Source: Chloroflexota bacterium (lineage in GTDB: Bacteria > Chloroflexota > Anaerolineae > Caldilineales > Caldilineaceae). Taken from it: a DNA stretch of 6,059 nt. This document shows, piece by piece, positions 1 to 6,059 of the stretch (the first letter of the stretch is position 1; every line of letters starts with the position of its first letter). Where the stretch lies: contig JACQGT010000293.1 in the NCBI GenBank assembly GCA_016199425.1, positions 1-6,059 of the forward strand. The letters run 5' to 3'. The notes beneath the pieces are model-generated. The model was not told the DNA's origin and ran no database searches. It was given only the letters and a program-made list of their open reading frames with translations. Position numbers and translations under genes: made by a program.

Positions 1-105
1 GGTATCTTCTCAATAATCGGTGGTAAATCGCCGAATCTTGTGACTGCTACCAGAGGTGAACAATCTGCCAAACGCAAGTTTCCCACTGATTATTGAGAAG
101 ATACT
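1..105. mobile_element. MITE-like element or paired IS ends with 26-bp terminal inverted repeats
   Basis: The arms 2-27 and 79-104 are inverted copies of each other. The outer 17 bp (GTATCTTCTCAATAATC) are identical, and the match runs on through GTGG and AAA with two mismatches in 26 bp. The 51 bp between them hold no reading frame or further structure that I can see. The tips of the repeats face outward, and the VWA reading frame breaks off exactly where the right arm begins, which is what a small non-autonomous insertion would produce. The tip sequence (GGTATCTTCTC...) loosely resembles ISL3-family ends, but that is only a resemblance. Any target-site duplication cannot be checked because the left flank is outside the window. 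Position 1 falls on the repeat tip, so this could also be a contig end at a repeat. A long hairpin with a 51-nt loop is the alternative reading, but it is a poor terminator. Confidence 0.6.
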
Positions 106-758
106 GCATTCGCGCCAAGACCGATAGATATGATCCGAATCCCCTTTGCTTTGATACGATTGGCAGCAGCAAAGAGCGAACTGGTAGATGTTTCATTGTG
201 AAATCCATCAGACAGAATCACAATGACTGGCGCATTGAGCGCCTTCTGCTGGCTGTTCCCCAACTCAGCCTCGGCCAGTTCCAGACCTTCCTGCATGTTG
301 GTCATGCCGCTGGCAAAGAGCCGGTTGATAGCCGCTGATACCGAACCTCCATCCCGGCTGAGCGCATGGTCCAGCCGACCTGCTCCCGTACTTGAAAAGG
401 AAGCAGCGCCCGCTTGATCCACCGTCAGATCCATCTGCCCAACGAAAGTTATCGCTGCCTGCTTGGCATCTGCGATACTATTGCCGCTCATACTGCCGGA
501 GCGGTCAATCACCAACAACACATCGACCGGGCTGTTTTGGGCAGAGCAATTGCCGGTCGCCTGTACCCACAACGAGACTGTGACAACCCCACCGGCGTCG
601 ACTTCACCAGGTGTTGCTGTCTTGTCGTAAGCAACGGAGCAGTCCGGCGTCTGTTGCAGTTCAGCCGCCGACACCTCTGCTGTCACGCCGAAGCGTAAAC
701 CCATCCAGGCAACACTTGCAAGCACGATGACCAGAAACACGATTCTCCAATTTCTCAT
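90..758 (-). CDS. Secreted von Willebrand factor A (VWA) domain protein, 3' end truncated by inserted repeat
   Basis: This 222-residue product starts with a Sec signal peptide (Arg at 2 and 5, hydrophobic core about 7-20, likely cleavage near VSA-31), so it should act outside the cell. Residues 38-76 (KTATPGEVDAGG... flanked by C40 and C71) look like a DUF11/CARDB-type beta module, and the two cysteines could form a disulfide. A VWA domain starts near residue 78 with a full metal-ion-dependent adhesion site: DRSGS at 85-89, T153 in GMTN and D184 in SDG. Such domains bind protein ligands through a divalent metal. The last native residues are IISIGLGANA; V219 to Q222 and the TAA stop are encoded by the right arm of the inverted repeat at 79-104. 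The final strand and helix of the VWA fold, and any later domains, are therefore missing. Homologues of this style are usually several hundred residues long. The ATG at 758 is supported by an AGGAGG 9 nt upstream. The fragment may be a pseudogene. Confidence 0.85.
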   Translation of the reverse strand: MRNWRIVFLVIVLASVAWMGLRFGVTAEVSAAELQQTPDCSVAYDKTATPGEVDAGGVVTVSLWVQATGNCSAQNSPVDVLLVIDRSGSMSGNSIADAKQAAITFVGQMDLTVDQAGAASFSSTGAGRLDHALSRDGGSVSAAINRLFASGMTNMQEGLELAEAELGNSQQKALNAPVIVILSDGFHNETSTSSLFAAANRIKAKGIRIISIGLGANAVSSQ

Positions 759-767
759 GGCTCAATT

Positions 768-773
768 CCTCCT
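768..773 (-). promoter_or_regulatory. Ribosome binding site of the VWA gene
   Basis: A perfect AGGAGG on the minus strand is separated by 9 nt (AATTGAGCC) from the ATG at 758. It fixes the start codon and shows that the gene was well translated before its truncation. Confidence 0.85.
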
Positions 774-877
774 GTGGTAAAGCAATTCTGTGAACAGAAA
801 ATTATTCCCCTATGCGAGGCTATACAATGGGTGGAGTAAGAAGGAAAACCCGTAAGGAAGGCATAGCATATAGTCTA

Positions 878-906
878 AGAGTACTACCCACGACCACACC
901 TGTCAC
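878..906 (-). promoter_or_regulatory. Possible promoter of the VWA gene
   Basis: On the minus strand GTGACA (906-901, five of six matches to TTGACA) is followed after 17 nt by TACTCT (883-878, three of six matches to TATAAT). The poor -10 would suit an activator-dependent promoter. An alternative -10, TATGCT (870-865), has no good -35 at the right distance. Transcription from the first candidate would begin near 871 and give a leader of about 110 nt before the start codon. This is a pattern match only. Confidence 0.25.
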
Positions 907-907
907 G

Positions 908-935
908 GGACATTATGTCCTGAAAAAATGTCCTG
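908..935. promoter_or_regulatory. Cluster of three GGACAT half-sites (candidate operator)
   Basis: Positions 908-920 read GGACATTATGTCC, a perfect palindrome of two 6-bp arms around one base. A third half-site repeats ATGTCCTG at 928-935, in direct orientation to 915-922 and 13 bp away. The cluster lies between the stop of the LuxR-type regulator and the VWA gene. It directly abuts the possible -35 box at 901-906, and its palindrome centre would fall near -43 from the predicted transcription start, the usual place for a class II activator site. The neighbouring regulator is the obvious candidate ligand, by inference. The outer arms could also pair in RNA as a weak hairpin after the regulator stop codon, so a termination role is not excluded. 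Confidence 0.4.
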
Positions 936-2573
936 CTATCGAATATATCCCTCCCCCTGGGCGATTTCGACCAGCCTGGCACGCCGACGCAGTCGGGAAC
1001 CTGTGTGGGCCAGACCAAAGCACTCGTAGATGTAAGTGATGTAGTTGCGAATGGTCGACTCGGAACGCCCCAATTGCTGGGCGATTTCACCGCGGCTCGC
1101 GCCATGAGTATACAGTCCAAATGTGGCGAGAAGCACAGGATTGGCGGCTTCCGTCGAATGCGCCGTCGTGAGCAACCGCGCCAACCGTTCCAGGTGTGTG
1201 GGCTGTAATTGGCCGTCTGTGATCATTTGGGTGAGGATTCGTCGTACGGTTTCATCGCCAGGGATCTTCAGATGCTCAGTCAGTGGTTGGTTGAGCAGAC
1301 GCAGCGCGTCGGCAGCCCGTTGGCGCGCTGCGCTCTGCGCATGGCCGAGCAAAGCCCGCAGTTGTGGGATTGCGGCAGCGCCCGTGTGCTTGACCAGGAT
1401 GCGTTCCGCATGGCCGGGGTAGATGCTGCTCGCCAACGCATGGCAGCATACGGCAGCTACAATTTGCGGATGCCACCAATGAGGAAAATACTCCACATTC
1501 CATTCGCTTGCCCAGGCCAGAGCGAGAGTTAGCTGTTCTTCAGCCGTAGCGATCCGATCTGTTTTCAAGTGGACATACGCCAAATGCAGTCGAGTCGCGC
1601 AGACAGAGAGTTCGTCCCCGGAGGACAGGTAGAAGTGAAGGCTGTCGGCCAGCAGGTCTTCTGCTTCCCGAAATCGATCGGTCAGCGCAAAGACGCCGGC
1701 CAAAAAAACGTTGAAGCTCATTGCCTGGCCCTTGTCCGCCGTTTCCAGAGCCATGTAGAGCCTGCGCCGGGCCTGGTCATAACGCGCTTGCAGGACATCC
1801 AGCCAGGCCCAATTGACCTCGATCCAGACCTGGAACAGAGAAAACCCCGTCTCTTCCAACACGTGAGAAGTCTCACGATACATCGCTTCTGCATCGGCAT
1901 ATTCTTGCCTGGCGCGCAGGATATTGGCGCACAGCAGTCTGTTGTAGACGCGGAACTTGACCGGCCCTGCACTATCGGCAAGAACGACGGCCTGGCGCGC
2001 TGTCTGCAGGGCAGATGTCAATTGCCCCCGATACCAACAGGTATGCGCCCGCGTGTTGAGCAGAAAAGTCTGCTCAGCCGCGCCCAAATCCAACAGGCGC
2101 GCCAGTTGGGTGGCCGCCTGGAGATGGGCCATCGCGATCTGGTGATGTCCCCGCTGTTGTGCGATCAATTTAGAGAGGATGTGGGCGTCATATTCGCCGC
2201 GGCGTGAACCTATCTTTTGATAGTGGCGCAAAGCCTCCTGTGCATACACAAACCCCTGGGCCAGTTGCCCCGTGTCAGGTGCCAGCCGCGCCAGACCCAA
2301 ATAGGCGTCGGCGCGGGATGCCGTGTCCAGCGCTGGCGATTCGGCCAATAGAACAGCGGCTTCTTCCGTGTATAAGCGGGCAGAGCCTAAATCCTCCCGG
2401 CGGTGGTGGACTTGGGCCAGGAGCAGAATGACCTGTAATTCGCCTGCTGCATCCGCTTGCTCAACGCAATCGCTGCGCGCCTGTTCCAACAACAGCAGCG
2501 CGGTGTCCAGGTCCCCGGTTTGCATGCACTCCTGAGCGCGCAGGAAAAGAGCGTTCGACGATTCGAAAGTCAT
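936..2573 (-). CDS. TPR-repeat transcriptional regulator with C-terminal LuxR-type HTH
   Basis: This 545-residue protein has no signal peptide or membrane segment and should be cytoplasmic. Roughly residues 7-357 are helical hairpins of about 34-40 residues with TPR-like Ala/Gly/Tyr spacing (for example 12-40, 47-78, 88-120, 128-160, 168-200, 208-240, 325-357). Residues 400-428 (IPQLRALLGHAQSAARQRAADALRLL) look like one HEAT-type repeat. Residues 481-521 match the LuxR/GerE helix-turn-helix: a GAS-x-x-EIAQQLGRSEST-I core, with the recognition helix beginning at about 504. A basic tail (RLRRRARL) follows. The layout resembles the C-terminal half of MalT/LAL regulators, but the NTP-binding domain is absent, so any ligand or partner protein would have to act through the TPR region. 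No receiver domain is present. The ATG at 2573 has only a weak ribosome site (AAAAAGA). The next gene downstream, 177 bp away, is the VWA gene, its likeliest target. Its own family name is unknown to me. Confidence 0.85.
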   Translation of the reverse strand: MTFESSNALFLRAQECMQTGDLDTALLLLEQARSDCVEQADAAGELQVILLLAQVHHRREDLGSARLYTEEAAVLLAESPALDTASRADAYLGLARLAPDTGQLAQGFVYAQEALRHYQKIGSRRGEYDAHILSKLIAQQRGHHQIAMAHLQAATQLARLLDLGAAEQTFLLNTRAHTCWYRGQLTSALQTARQAVVLADSAGPVKFRVYNRLLCANILRARQEYADAEAMYRETSHVLEETGFSLFQVWIEVNWAWLDVLQARYDQARRRLYMALETADKGQAMSFNVFLAGVFALTDRFREAEDLLADSLHFYLSSGDELSVCATRLHLAYVHLKTDRIATAEEQLTLALAWASEWNVEYFPHWWHPQIVAAVCCHALASSIYPGHAERILVKHTGAAAIPQLRALLGHAQSAARQRAADALRLLNQPLTEHLKIPGDETVRRILTQMITDGQLQPTHLERLARLLTTAHSTEAANPVLLATFGLYTHGASRGEIAQQLGRSESTIRNYITYIYECFGLAHTGSRLRRRARLVEIAQGEGYIR

Positions 2574-2962
2574 GGCGTCTTTTTGTCAGCGTGAAGCCAA
2601 CGGTAAATATGCGAAGAGATGGCTGGCGCGGGGGCAGCAGCCGTCAACTACATTGACGATGGGGATGTCGTTTCTTACGCTTCAAGTGTGAGGTGGGTAG
2701 ACCATCACAAGACCTCCAGTCTGTGGGCAAACAGAAAGAGATCCGGTTCTGGCGACGATGAAGTGGGGTGATGACGAACCGGGGAACGGGATTCGATTGG
2801 TGAAGCAGTAGAGCGCTCTCAGACATCTGCGTCAGGAACGCTACAAAGAAGGCGGTACAGGCGAAGGAAGTGAAGAAGGGTGTGATGCGCCTGCGAAGCG
2901 AAATACAGATGATGTGTATCACAGCCGCAGCAACTTGTCAATTCCGGGTATATCCCATTTTC
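2574..2962. other. Intergenic region without a credible gene
   Basis: This region separates the protease-gene hairpin from the regulator start. The only frame of note is 2644-2922 on the minus strand, which begins with GTG, has no ribosome site and reads as a low-complexity basic protein with no recognisable domain. A 7-bp inverted repeat (CCGGTTC at 2743-2749, GAACCGG at 2776-2782) is the strongest internal structure apart from the dyad at 2642-2658. I see no convincing -35/-10 pair for the regulator, although its promoter must lie here unless it is read through from the protease gene. Confidence 0.55.
2642..2658. promoter_or_regulatory. Inverted repeat CGTCAA-N5-TTGACG upstream of the regulator
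   Basis: Two perfect 6-bp arms are separated by CTACA. The dyad lies 68 nt upstream of the regulator's ATG and is the right size for a dimeric DNA-binding protein, so autoregulation is possible. Its left arm read on the minus strand is TTGACG, which resembles a -35 box, but no -10 box stands at the proper distance. The arms differ from the GGACAT half-sites before the VWA gene, so the same regulator probably does not bind both. Confidence 0.35.
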
Positions 2963-3006
2963 GTGTCAGACCTGCCAGGTTTCGGAAAACCTGGCAGGTC
3001 TGACAC
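2963..3006. repeat. Perfect 20-bp palindromic hairpin (AGACCTGCCAGGT type)
   Basis: The arms 2963-2982 and 2987-3006 are perfectly complementary and enclose the 4-nt loop CGGA. The structure begins 21 nt after the TGA of the protease gene. As RNA it would form a very stable hairpin that could end transcription or protect the 3' end of the message, but neither strand has the T-run of a classical intrinsic terminator. Palindromes built on AGACCTGCCAGGTTT occur as dispersed repeats in Chloroflexota-type genomes as far as I recall, so it is probably one copy of such a family that settled behind a gene. Confidence 0.75.
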
Positions 3007-3027
3007 CCCCTATGCGGGACGCACCCG

Positions 3028-6000
3028 TCAATTCCGCACCTGTGGCAAATAGAGACGCATCTCCTCTCCCCCAGCCAGCAGGACGTAGAAGCCCATCCCC
3101 GTGACAGCCGTGGACGCCGCCCGGCTCTCGCCATCCCAGCCCGTCGCCAGGGGCTGCCACTGGTGACTTGTCTCGTCGAAGCGGGCGATGACCGGCTGCC
3201 CGGCTGCCCGGCCCTGTGGGTCGTCGGCGTGGATGGCCAGCGTGGCCGGCGCGGCAAAACCGGCCAACGCGCCGCCCAGCCGCAACTCGTAAACCGGCGA
3301 CAGAAAAGCCAACCCGTCAATGCTGCCAAAGCTGTTCTGCTCGCCCAGCAGCAGGCGCACGGGCAAACCCGTATCCGGCGCGGCGTCTGTAGGCAGGCTC
3401 AGACGCAGACGGCCATCGGGCGAGGCCAGATAGCGGCCCACCCCCGGCTGCAACGAATAGAAGGCAGCTCGCCCCGGCAGATAGACCGGCTGATCCTCCA
3501 CATCCACCCCGCTCACCCACACCTGGGCCAAACCGTCCAGGGTGGCGCTGGCATCGGCGAAAGCGGGGGTCAGGGTGGCCCGGTATTCGCCCTTCAGCCC
3601 GCTGTAGCCCATCACCTGTTGGGTCGAACTCTCCCGCCCGGTCAGCTCCAGATAGGCGTCTAGCGCCGCGCCCGGGCCCAGACCGGGCATCTGCACCTCG
3701 ACGCCCCGACCGCTGGCGTGGGGCAGCAGACGCAGATAGCGGGGAGCACCCGCCCCGCGGCTGGCGAGGGCAGGGGTGTGAGTCAACACCAGCGTATTGG
3801 TGACACCTGCGCTCAGCGTCGTCTGCCCGCTGTAGACGCCGTCCCAGGAGAGCGCCCGGGCCACATCCCCGTCCCGCACCCCCAGCAGCCGGATCCATCC
3901 CTGGCTGTCGCTCTGCCCCTGGTCGATAGTCGCCCTGCCCTGCCCGCCCAGGCCGTAGGTTGTGACAAGCGCCTGGCGGATGGAGTCGCCCGGTCCTTGC
4001 AGCAGCAGGGGTGTCGTGACCGCAGGTGTTATCGGCGCGGCGACGGCGATGGCGGGCGTCCCCAGCAGCGGCAAAGCGACCGGCCCCGAGAGCACACCGG
4101 TCGCGGCGGGTGTCTGCCAACGCCAGCGGGCCGGACTCTGCGTGTCTGCAAAAAGGGAACGAATCGTCTCCCAGTCCGACTGGCCGTGGCGGGCAAACTG
4201 TTCGGTCTGGCTGCAATACTCCTCGTTCCAGGCCGCGGAATTGCGCATGGAAAACTCGCTGGCGTTGTACTGGTAGTCCATCAGCGTGGCATTGCTCCAG
4301 GCCTGGCCGTTTGTCTGAATCTCCGGCCCTGTACAATGGGCCGTCACCTGATCTTTCTGGTTGCCCTGTTCGTCGCGCACAATGCGAAAATAGGAGTCCC
4401 ACAGCCCCAGGGCGTAGTGGCCGAACTCGTGGACGAGGGTGCGGTAGCCGTCGGGCTGATCCCACGCCCCTTCCTCCTCCTGGCCGCCCACTTTGCCCGA
4501 CCAACTGCGCCCCACCCGGATCGGCGGGGAAAGCCTATCGCGCAGACCGTCGATGTCGGCGTTGGGCCGGCTGTGGTTGTAGGCCAGCACCTGCAGATCC
4601 GCCTCCTGCCAGAACTGCCCGCCGGTGTAGATGGCTACGCTGCCCACGGCCATCTGACCGTTGCTGGCGTCGAACAGATAGTCCGAAGCCAGACCCAGGG
4701 CACGGGAGAAGGTTTCGGTATAAGAAATATCCGCGGCCCATTGCAGCGAGACCACCAGATTGAAGAGCGCCAGGGGACTATCGGCGCGCACCGTCAGCCG
4801 CTTCTCCCCCTTGCCCGGCGTGAAAGGCTCGCCCAGCCGGTTGCTTTCGGCGTCGTAGCGCCAGTTGGTCAGATAGGTGCGATAGGCCCAGTCACGGCCC
4901 GGCGCATCCGGCGATGTGTGCTGGCCGCGCACCCCGGCGAATTCGGCCACGGGGGCCAGCGCCGTCAACTCATCCCCGGCGCTCAGATTGTCGGGCAAAA
5001 AGAGACCCCGGCTGTCGCTCTGCCCGATCAGCCGCCCGTTGGCGTAGATCAGCGCGCCGCTCTGGGGGCGACCGTTGCTGTCCGCCACTTTGAGCCAATC
5101 GAAGCGATCCTGGCGCTGGTAGAAAATCTGGCGGCTTTGAAAAAAGTCGGTCCAGACCAGATGCAAACGACCGGCGTCGTCCACATAGGCAGCGGGGCGC
5201 ATAGCCCCACCCGTGTCCGTCGAGATGAGGGTAGGCAGACTCCAGCCCGCTGGGGCGAGATTGTTGCTCTCGTAGATGCGCAGTTCGCTGCTCTCGCCCA
5301 CATCGTGCCAGACGACGTGGACATCGCCCTGCGCGCCCGCCGCCACCTGTACATTGATGCCCGCGTTGCGGTCCATATCCCGCACAATCTCCGGCCGGCT
5401 CATCAGCAGACTGCGCTGCCAGCCGCCCTCCTGCTGCACGGCGTATTTAACCGAGTCCAAATGGAGACGGCTCACACTCTCCAGCCAGGCCGCGTGTACC
5501 CGCCCCGCGCTGTCCAGCGCCAGCGACGGCCCCTGGGAAGAGATAGTACCGCCCGCAAATGTGGCCGGACTTTGGGAGATATTCTCCGGCGTCGACCAGC
5601 TTCCCCCTTCCCGATTGGTGTAGTAAATCTCCTCCTCGTTGACGTCGTACCAGACCACGTGAGGCGCGCCGTTTCTGTCCAGCGCCAGTTGGGGGCGATT
5701 GGCGTTATGGCCGGGTGGGCTGATCTGCTCCCAGGGCAGCCAGACCTGGCCACCGCCGCTCGTGCGCCGGTAGTAGATGGCAAAAGCGGGCAGATTTTCA
5801 TCGGGCTTCATCTCCCAGACCAGATGGACATCCCCGGCGGCGTCTACGGCCAGGTCTGGCCCAGCCGCTACATTCCATTCGTGGGAGAGGAGTGTGGGGG
5901 TAAGCCAGCCCCCCGAGGTCAGCCGGGTGTAGTAGATGCGGTCGCTGGTCTCGTCGTCGTGGGCGTACCAACTGACGTGAGGCGCGCCGTCTGGACCCAG

Positions 6001-6059
6001 CGCGATGGCCGGCCAGACGCTGTTGAAGCCGGGCAGAGAGAGGGAATAGGGATTGGACC
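3028..6059 (-). CDS. Large secreted protein: beta-propeller repeats plus CLCA-type zinc metalloprotease domain (5' end beyond window)
   Basis: The frame stays open to the right edge and gives 1009 residues (numbered here from 6057); an internal ATG at 5811 lies inside a repeat and is not the true start. Six repeats of about 55 residues (starting near 16, 67, 122, 177, 235 and 288) share PxLALDxxGxxHVVWxD...IYYT...GGWxxPxxIS, typical of sialidase/BNR-like propeller blades. Residues 322-362 resemble a carboxypeptidase-regulatory-like beta-sandwich (GRPQSGALIYANG...DSRGLF). HEFGHYALGLWD (543-554, codons 4431-4396) is an HExxHxxxGxxD zinc site: ligands H543, H547 and D554, catalytic E544. This is the spacing of CLCA-family proteases; the Glu that usually follows the Asp there is Ser. 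TLMDYQ near 593 may be the Met-turn. The rest is beta-rich and Pro/Gly/Ala-rich, and the last residues are LYLPQVRN. I infer a surface or secreted peptidase with a binding propeller; the substrate is unknown. The signal peptide must lie upstream. Confidence 0.85.
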   Translation of the reverse strand, partial: SNPYSLSLPGFNSVWPAIALGPDGAPHVSWYAHDDETSDRIYYTRLTSGGWLTPTLLSHEWNVAAGPDLAVDAAGDVHLVWEMKPDENLPAFAIYYRRTSGGGQVWLPWEQISPPGHNANRPQLALDRNGAPHVVWYDVNEEEIYYTNREGGSWSTPENISQSPATFAGGTISSQGPSLALDSAGRVHAAWLESVSRLHLDSVKYAVQQEGGWQRSLLMSRPEIVRDMDRNAGINVQVAAGAQGDVHVVWHDVGESSELRIYESNNLAPAGWSLPTLISTDTGGAMRPAAYVDDAGRLHLVWTDFFQSRQIFYQRQDRFDWLKVADSNGRPQSGALIYANGRLIGQSDSRGLFLPDNLSAGDELTALAPVAEFAGVRGQHTSPDAPGRDWAYRTYLTNWRYDAESNRLGEPFTPGKGEKRLTVRADSPLALFNLVVSLQWAADISYTETFSRALGLASDYLFDASNGQMAVGSVAIYTGGQFWQEADLQVLAYNHSRPNADIDGLRDRLSPPIRVGRSWSGKVGGQEEEGAWDQPDGYRTLVHEFGHYALGLWDSYFRIVRDEQGNQKDQVTAHCTGPEIQTNGQAWSNATLMDYQYNASEFSMRNSAAWNEEYCSQTEQFARHGQSDWETIRSLFADTQSPARWRWQTPAATGVLSGPVALPLLGTPAIAVAAPITPAVTTPLLLQGPGDSIRQALVTTYGLGGQGRATIDQGQSDSQGWIRLLGVRDGDVARALSWDGVYSGQTTLSAGVTNTLVLTHTPALASRGAGAPRYLRLLPHASGRGVEVQMPGLGPGAALDAYLELTGRESSTQQVMGYSGLKGEYRATLTPAFADASATLDGLAQVWVSGVDVEDQPVYLPGRAAFYSLQPGVGRYLASPDGRLRLSLPTDAAPDTGLPVRLLLGEQNSFGSIDGLAFLSPVYELRLGGALAGFAAPATLAIHADDPQGRAAGQPVIARFDETSHQWQPLATGWDGESRAASTAVTGMGFYVLLAGGEEMRLYLPQVRN

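Noticed and set aside
1569..2207. 212-residue plus-strand frame opposite the regulator
   Set aside because: Antisense to a gene with clear TPR and HTH domains; no signal of its own.
2743..2782. CCGGTTC / GAACCGG inverted repeat as an operator
   Set aside because: The 7-bp arms are 26 nt apart, which is easily expected by chance and unlike a compact binding site.
2644..2922. 92-residue frame on the minus strand between regulator and protease
   Set aside because: It starts with GTG, has no ribosome site, and its Arg/His/Ser-rich composition shows no domain or signal peptide; it looks like chance translation of intergenic DNA.
2963..3006. Classical rho-independent terminator
   Set aside because: The stem is strong but neither strand has a T-run after it (GAAAATGGG on the minus strand, CCCCCTATG on the plus strand).
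3317..4504. 395-residue minus-strand frame inside the protease gene
   Set aside because: It is an alternate frame of high-GC coding DNA. Its Arg/Gly/Pro-rich product has no domain, whereas the overlapping frame carries the intact repeats and zinc motif.
4026..4763. 245-residue plus-strand frame opposite the protease domain
   Set aside because: Antisense shadow of the protease gene, with Arg/Pro-rich low-complexity composition and no ribosome site.
5809..5811. ATG at 5811 as the start of the protease gene
   Set aside because: The frame remains open to the right edge and the 82 residues upstream continue the same propeller repeats (LALGPDGAPHVSW, LAVDAAGDVHLVW), so this ATG is internal.

Overview
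The window most likely comes from a member of the Chloroflexota (Anaerolineae/Caldilineae-like). This is an inference from three things: the style of the secreted proteins (a DUF11-like module before a VWA domain, and a protein ending in a 'YLPxVxN' tail), a dispersed 'AGACCTGCCAGGT' palindrome of a kind I associate with these genomes, and high GC in the main gene. All three supported genes lie on the minus strand, so transcription runs from the right edge to the left edge. No rRNA, tRNA, CRISPR array or phage gene is visible.

Right half (3028-6059): the 3' part of one very large gene. It encodes a secreted or surface protein with at least six beta-propeller-type repeats, then a small carboxypeptidase-regulatory-like beta-sandwich, then a zinc metalloprotease domain with the motif HEFGHYALGLWD. 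That spacing (HExxHxxxGxxD) is the one known from the CLCA family of metzincin-like proteases, not the classical HExxHxxGxxH/D. Beta-rich C-terminal regions follow, and the protein ends in LYLPQVRN. The start of the gene is beyond the right edge. A perfect 20-bp hairpin (2963-3006) lies 21 nt past its stop.

Middle (936-2573): a 545-residue cytoplasmic regulator with tetratricopeptide-like repeats, a short HEAT-like stretch and a C-terminal LuxR-type helix-turn-helix. It has no ATPase domain in front, unlike MalT/LAL regulators. A 17-bp dyad (CGTCAA-N5-TTGACG) sits 68 nt upstream of its start. The 389-bp gap 2574-2962 holds no credible gene.

Left (1-935): a gene for a secreted von Willebrand factor A protein with a complete MIDAS motif. 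It is cut short at residue 218, where the reading frame enters a 26-bp inverted repeat forming both ends of a ~105-bp MITE-like element at the window edge. Between the regulator and the VWA gene are three GGACAT half-sites just upstream of a possible -35 box, where a LuxR-type activator could act.

Working picture (inference): a TPR-LuxR regulator may control the adjacent surface VWA protein, next to a separately transcribed giant surface protease. The VWA gene appears to have been inactivated or shortened by a small mobile element.
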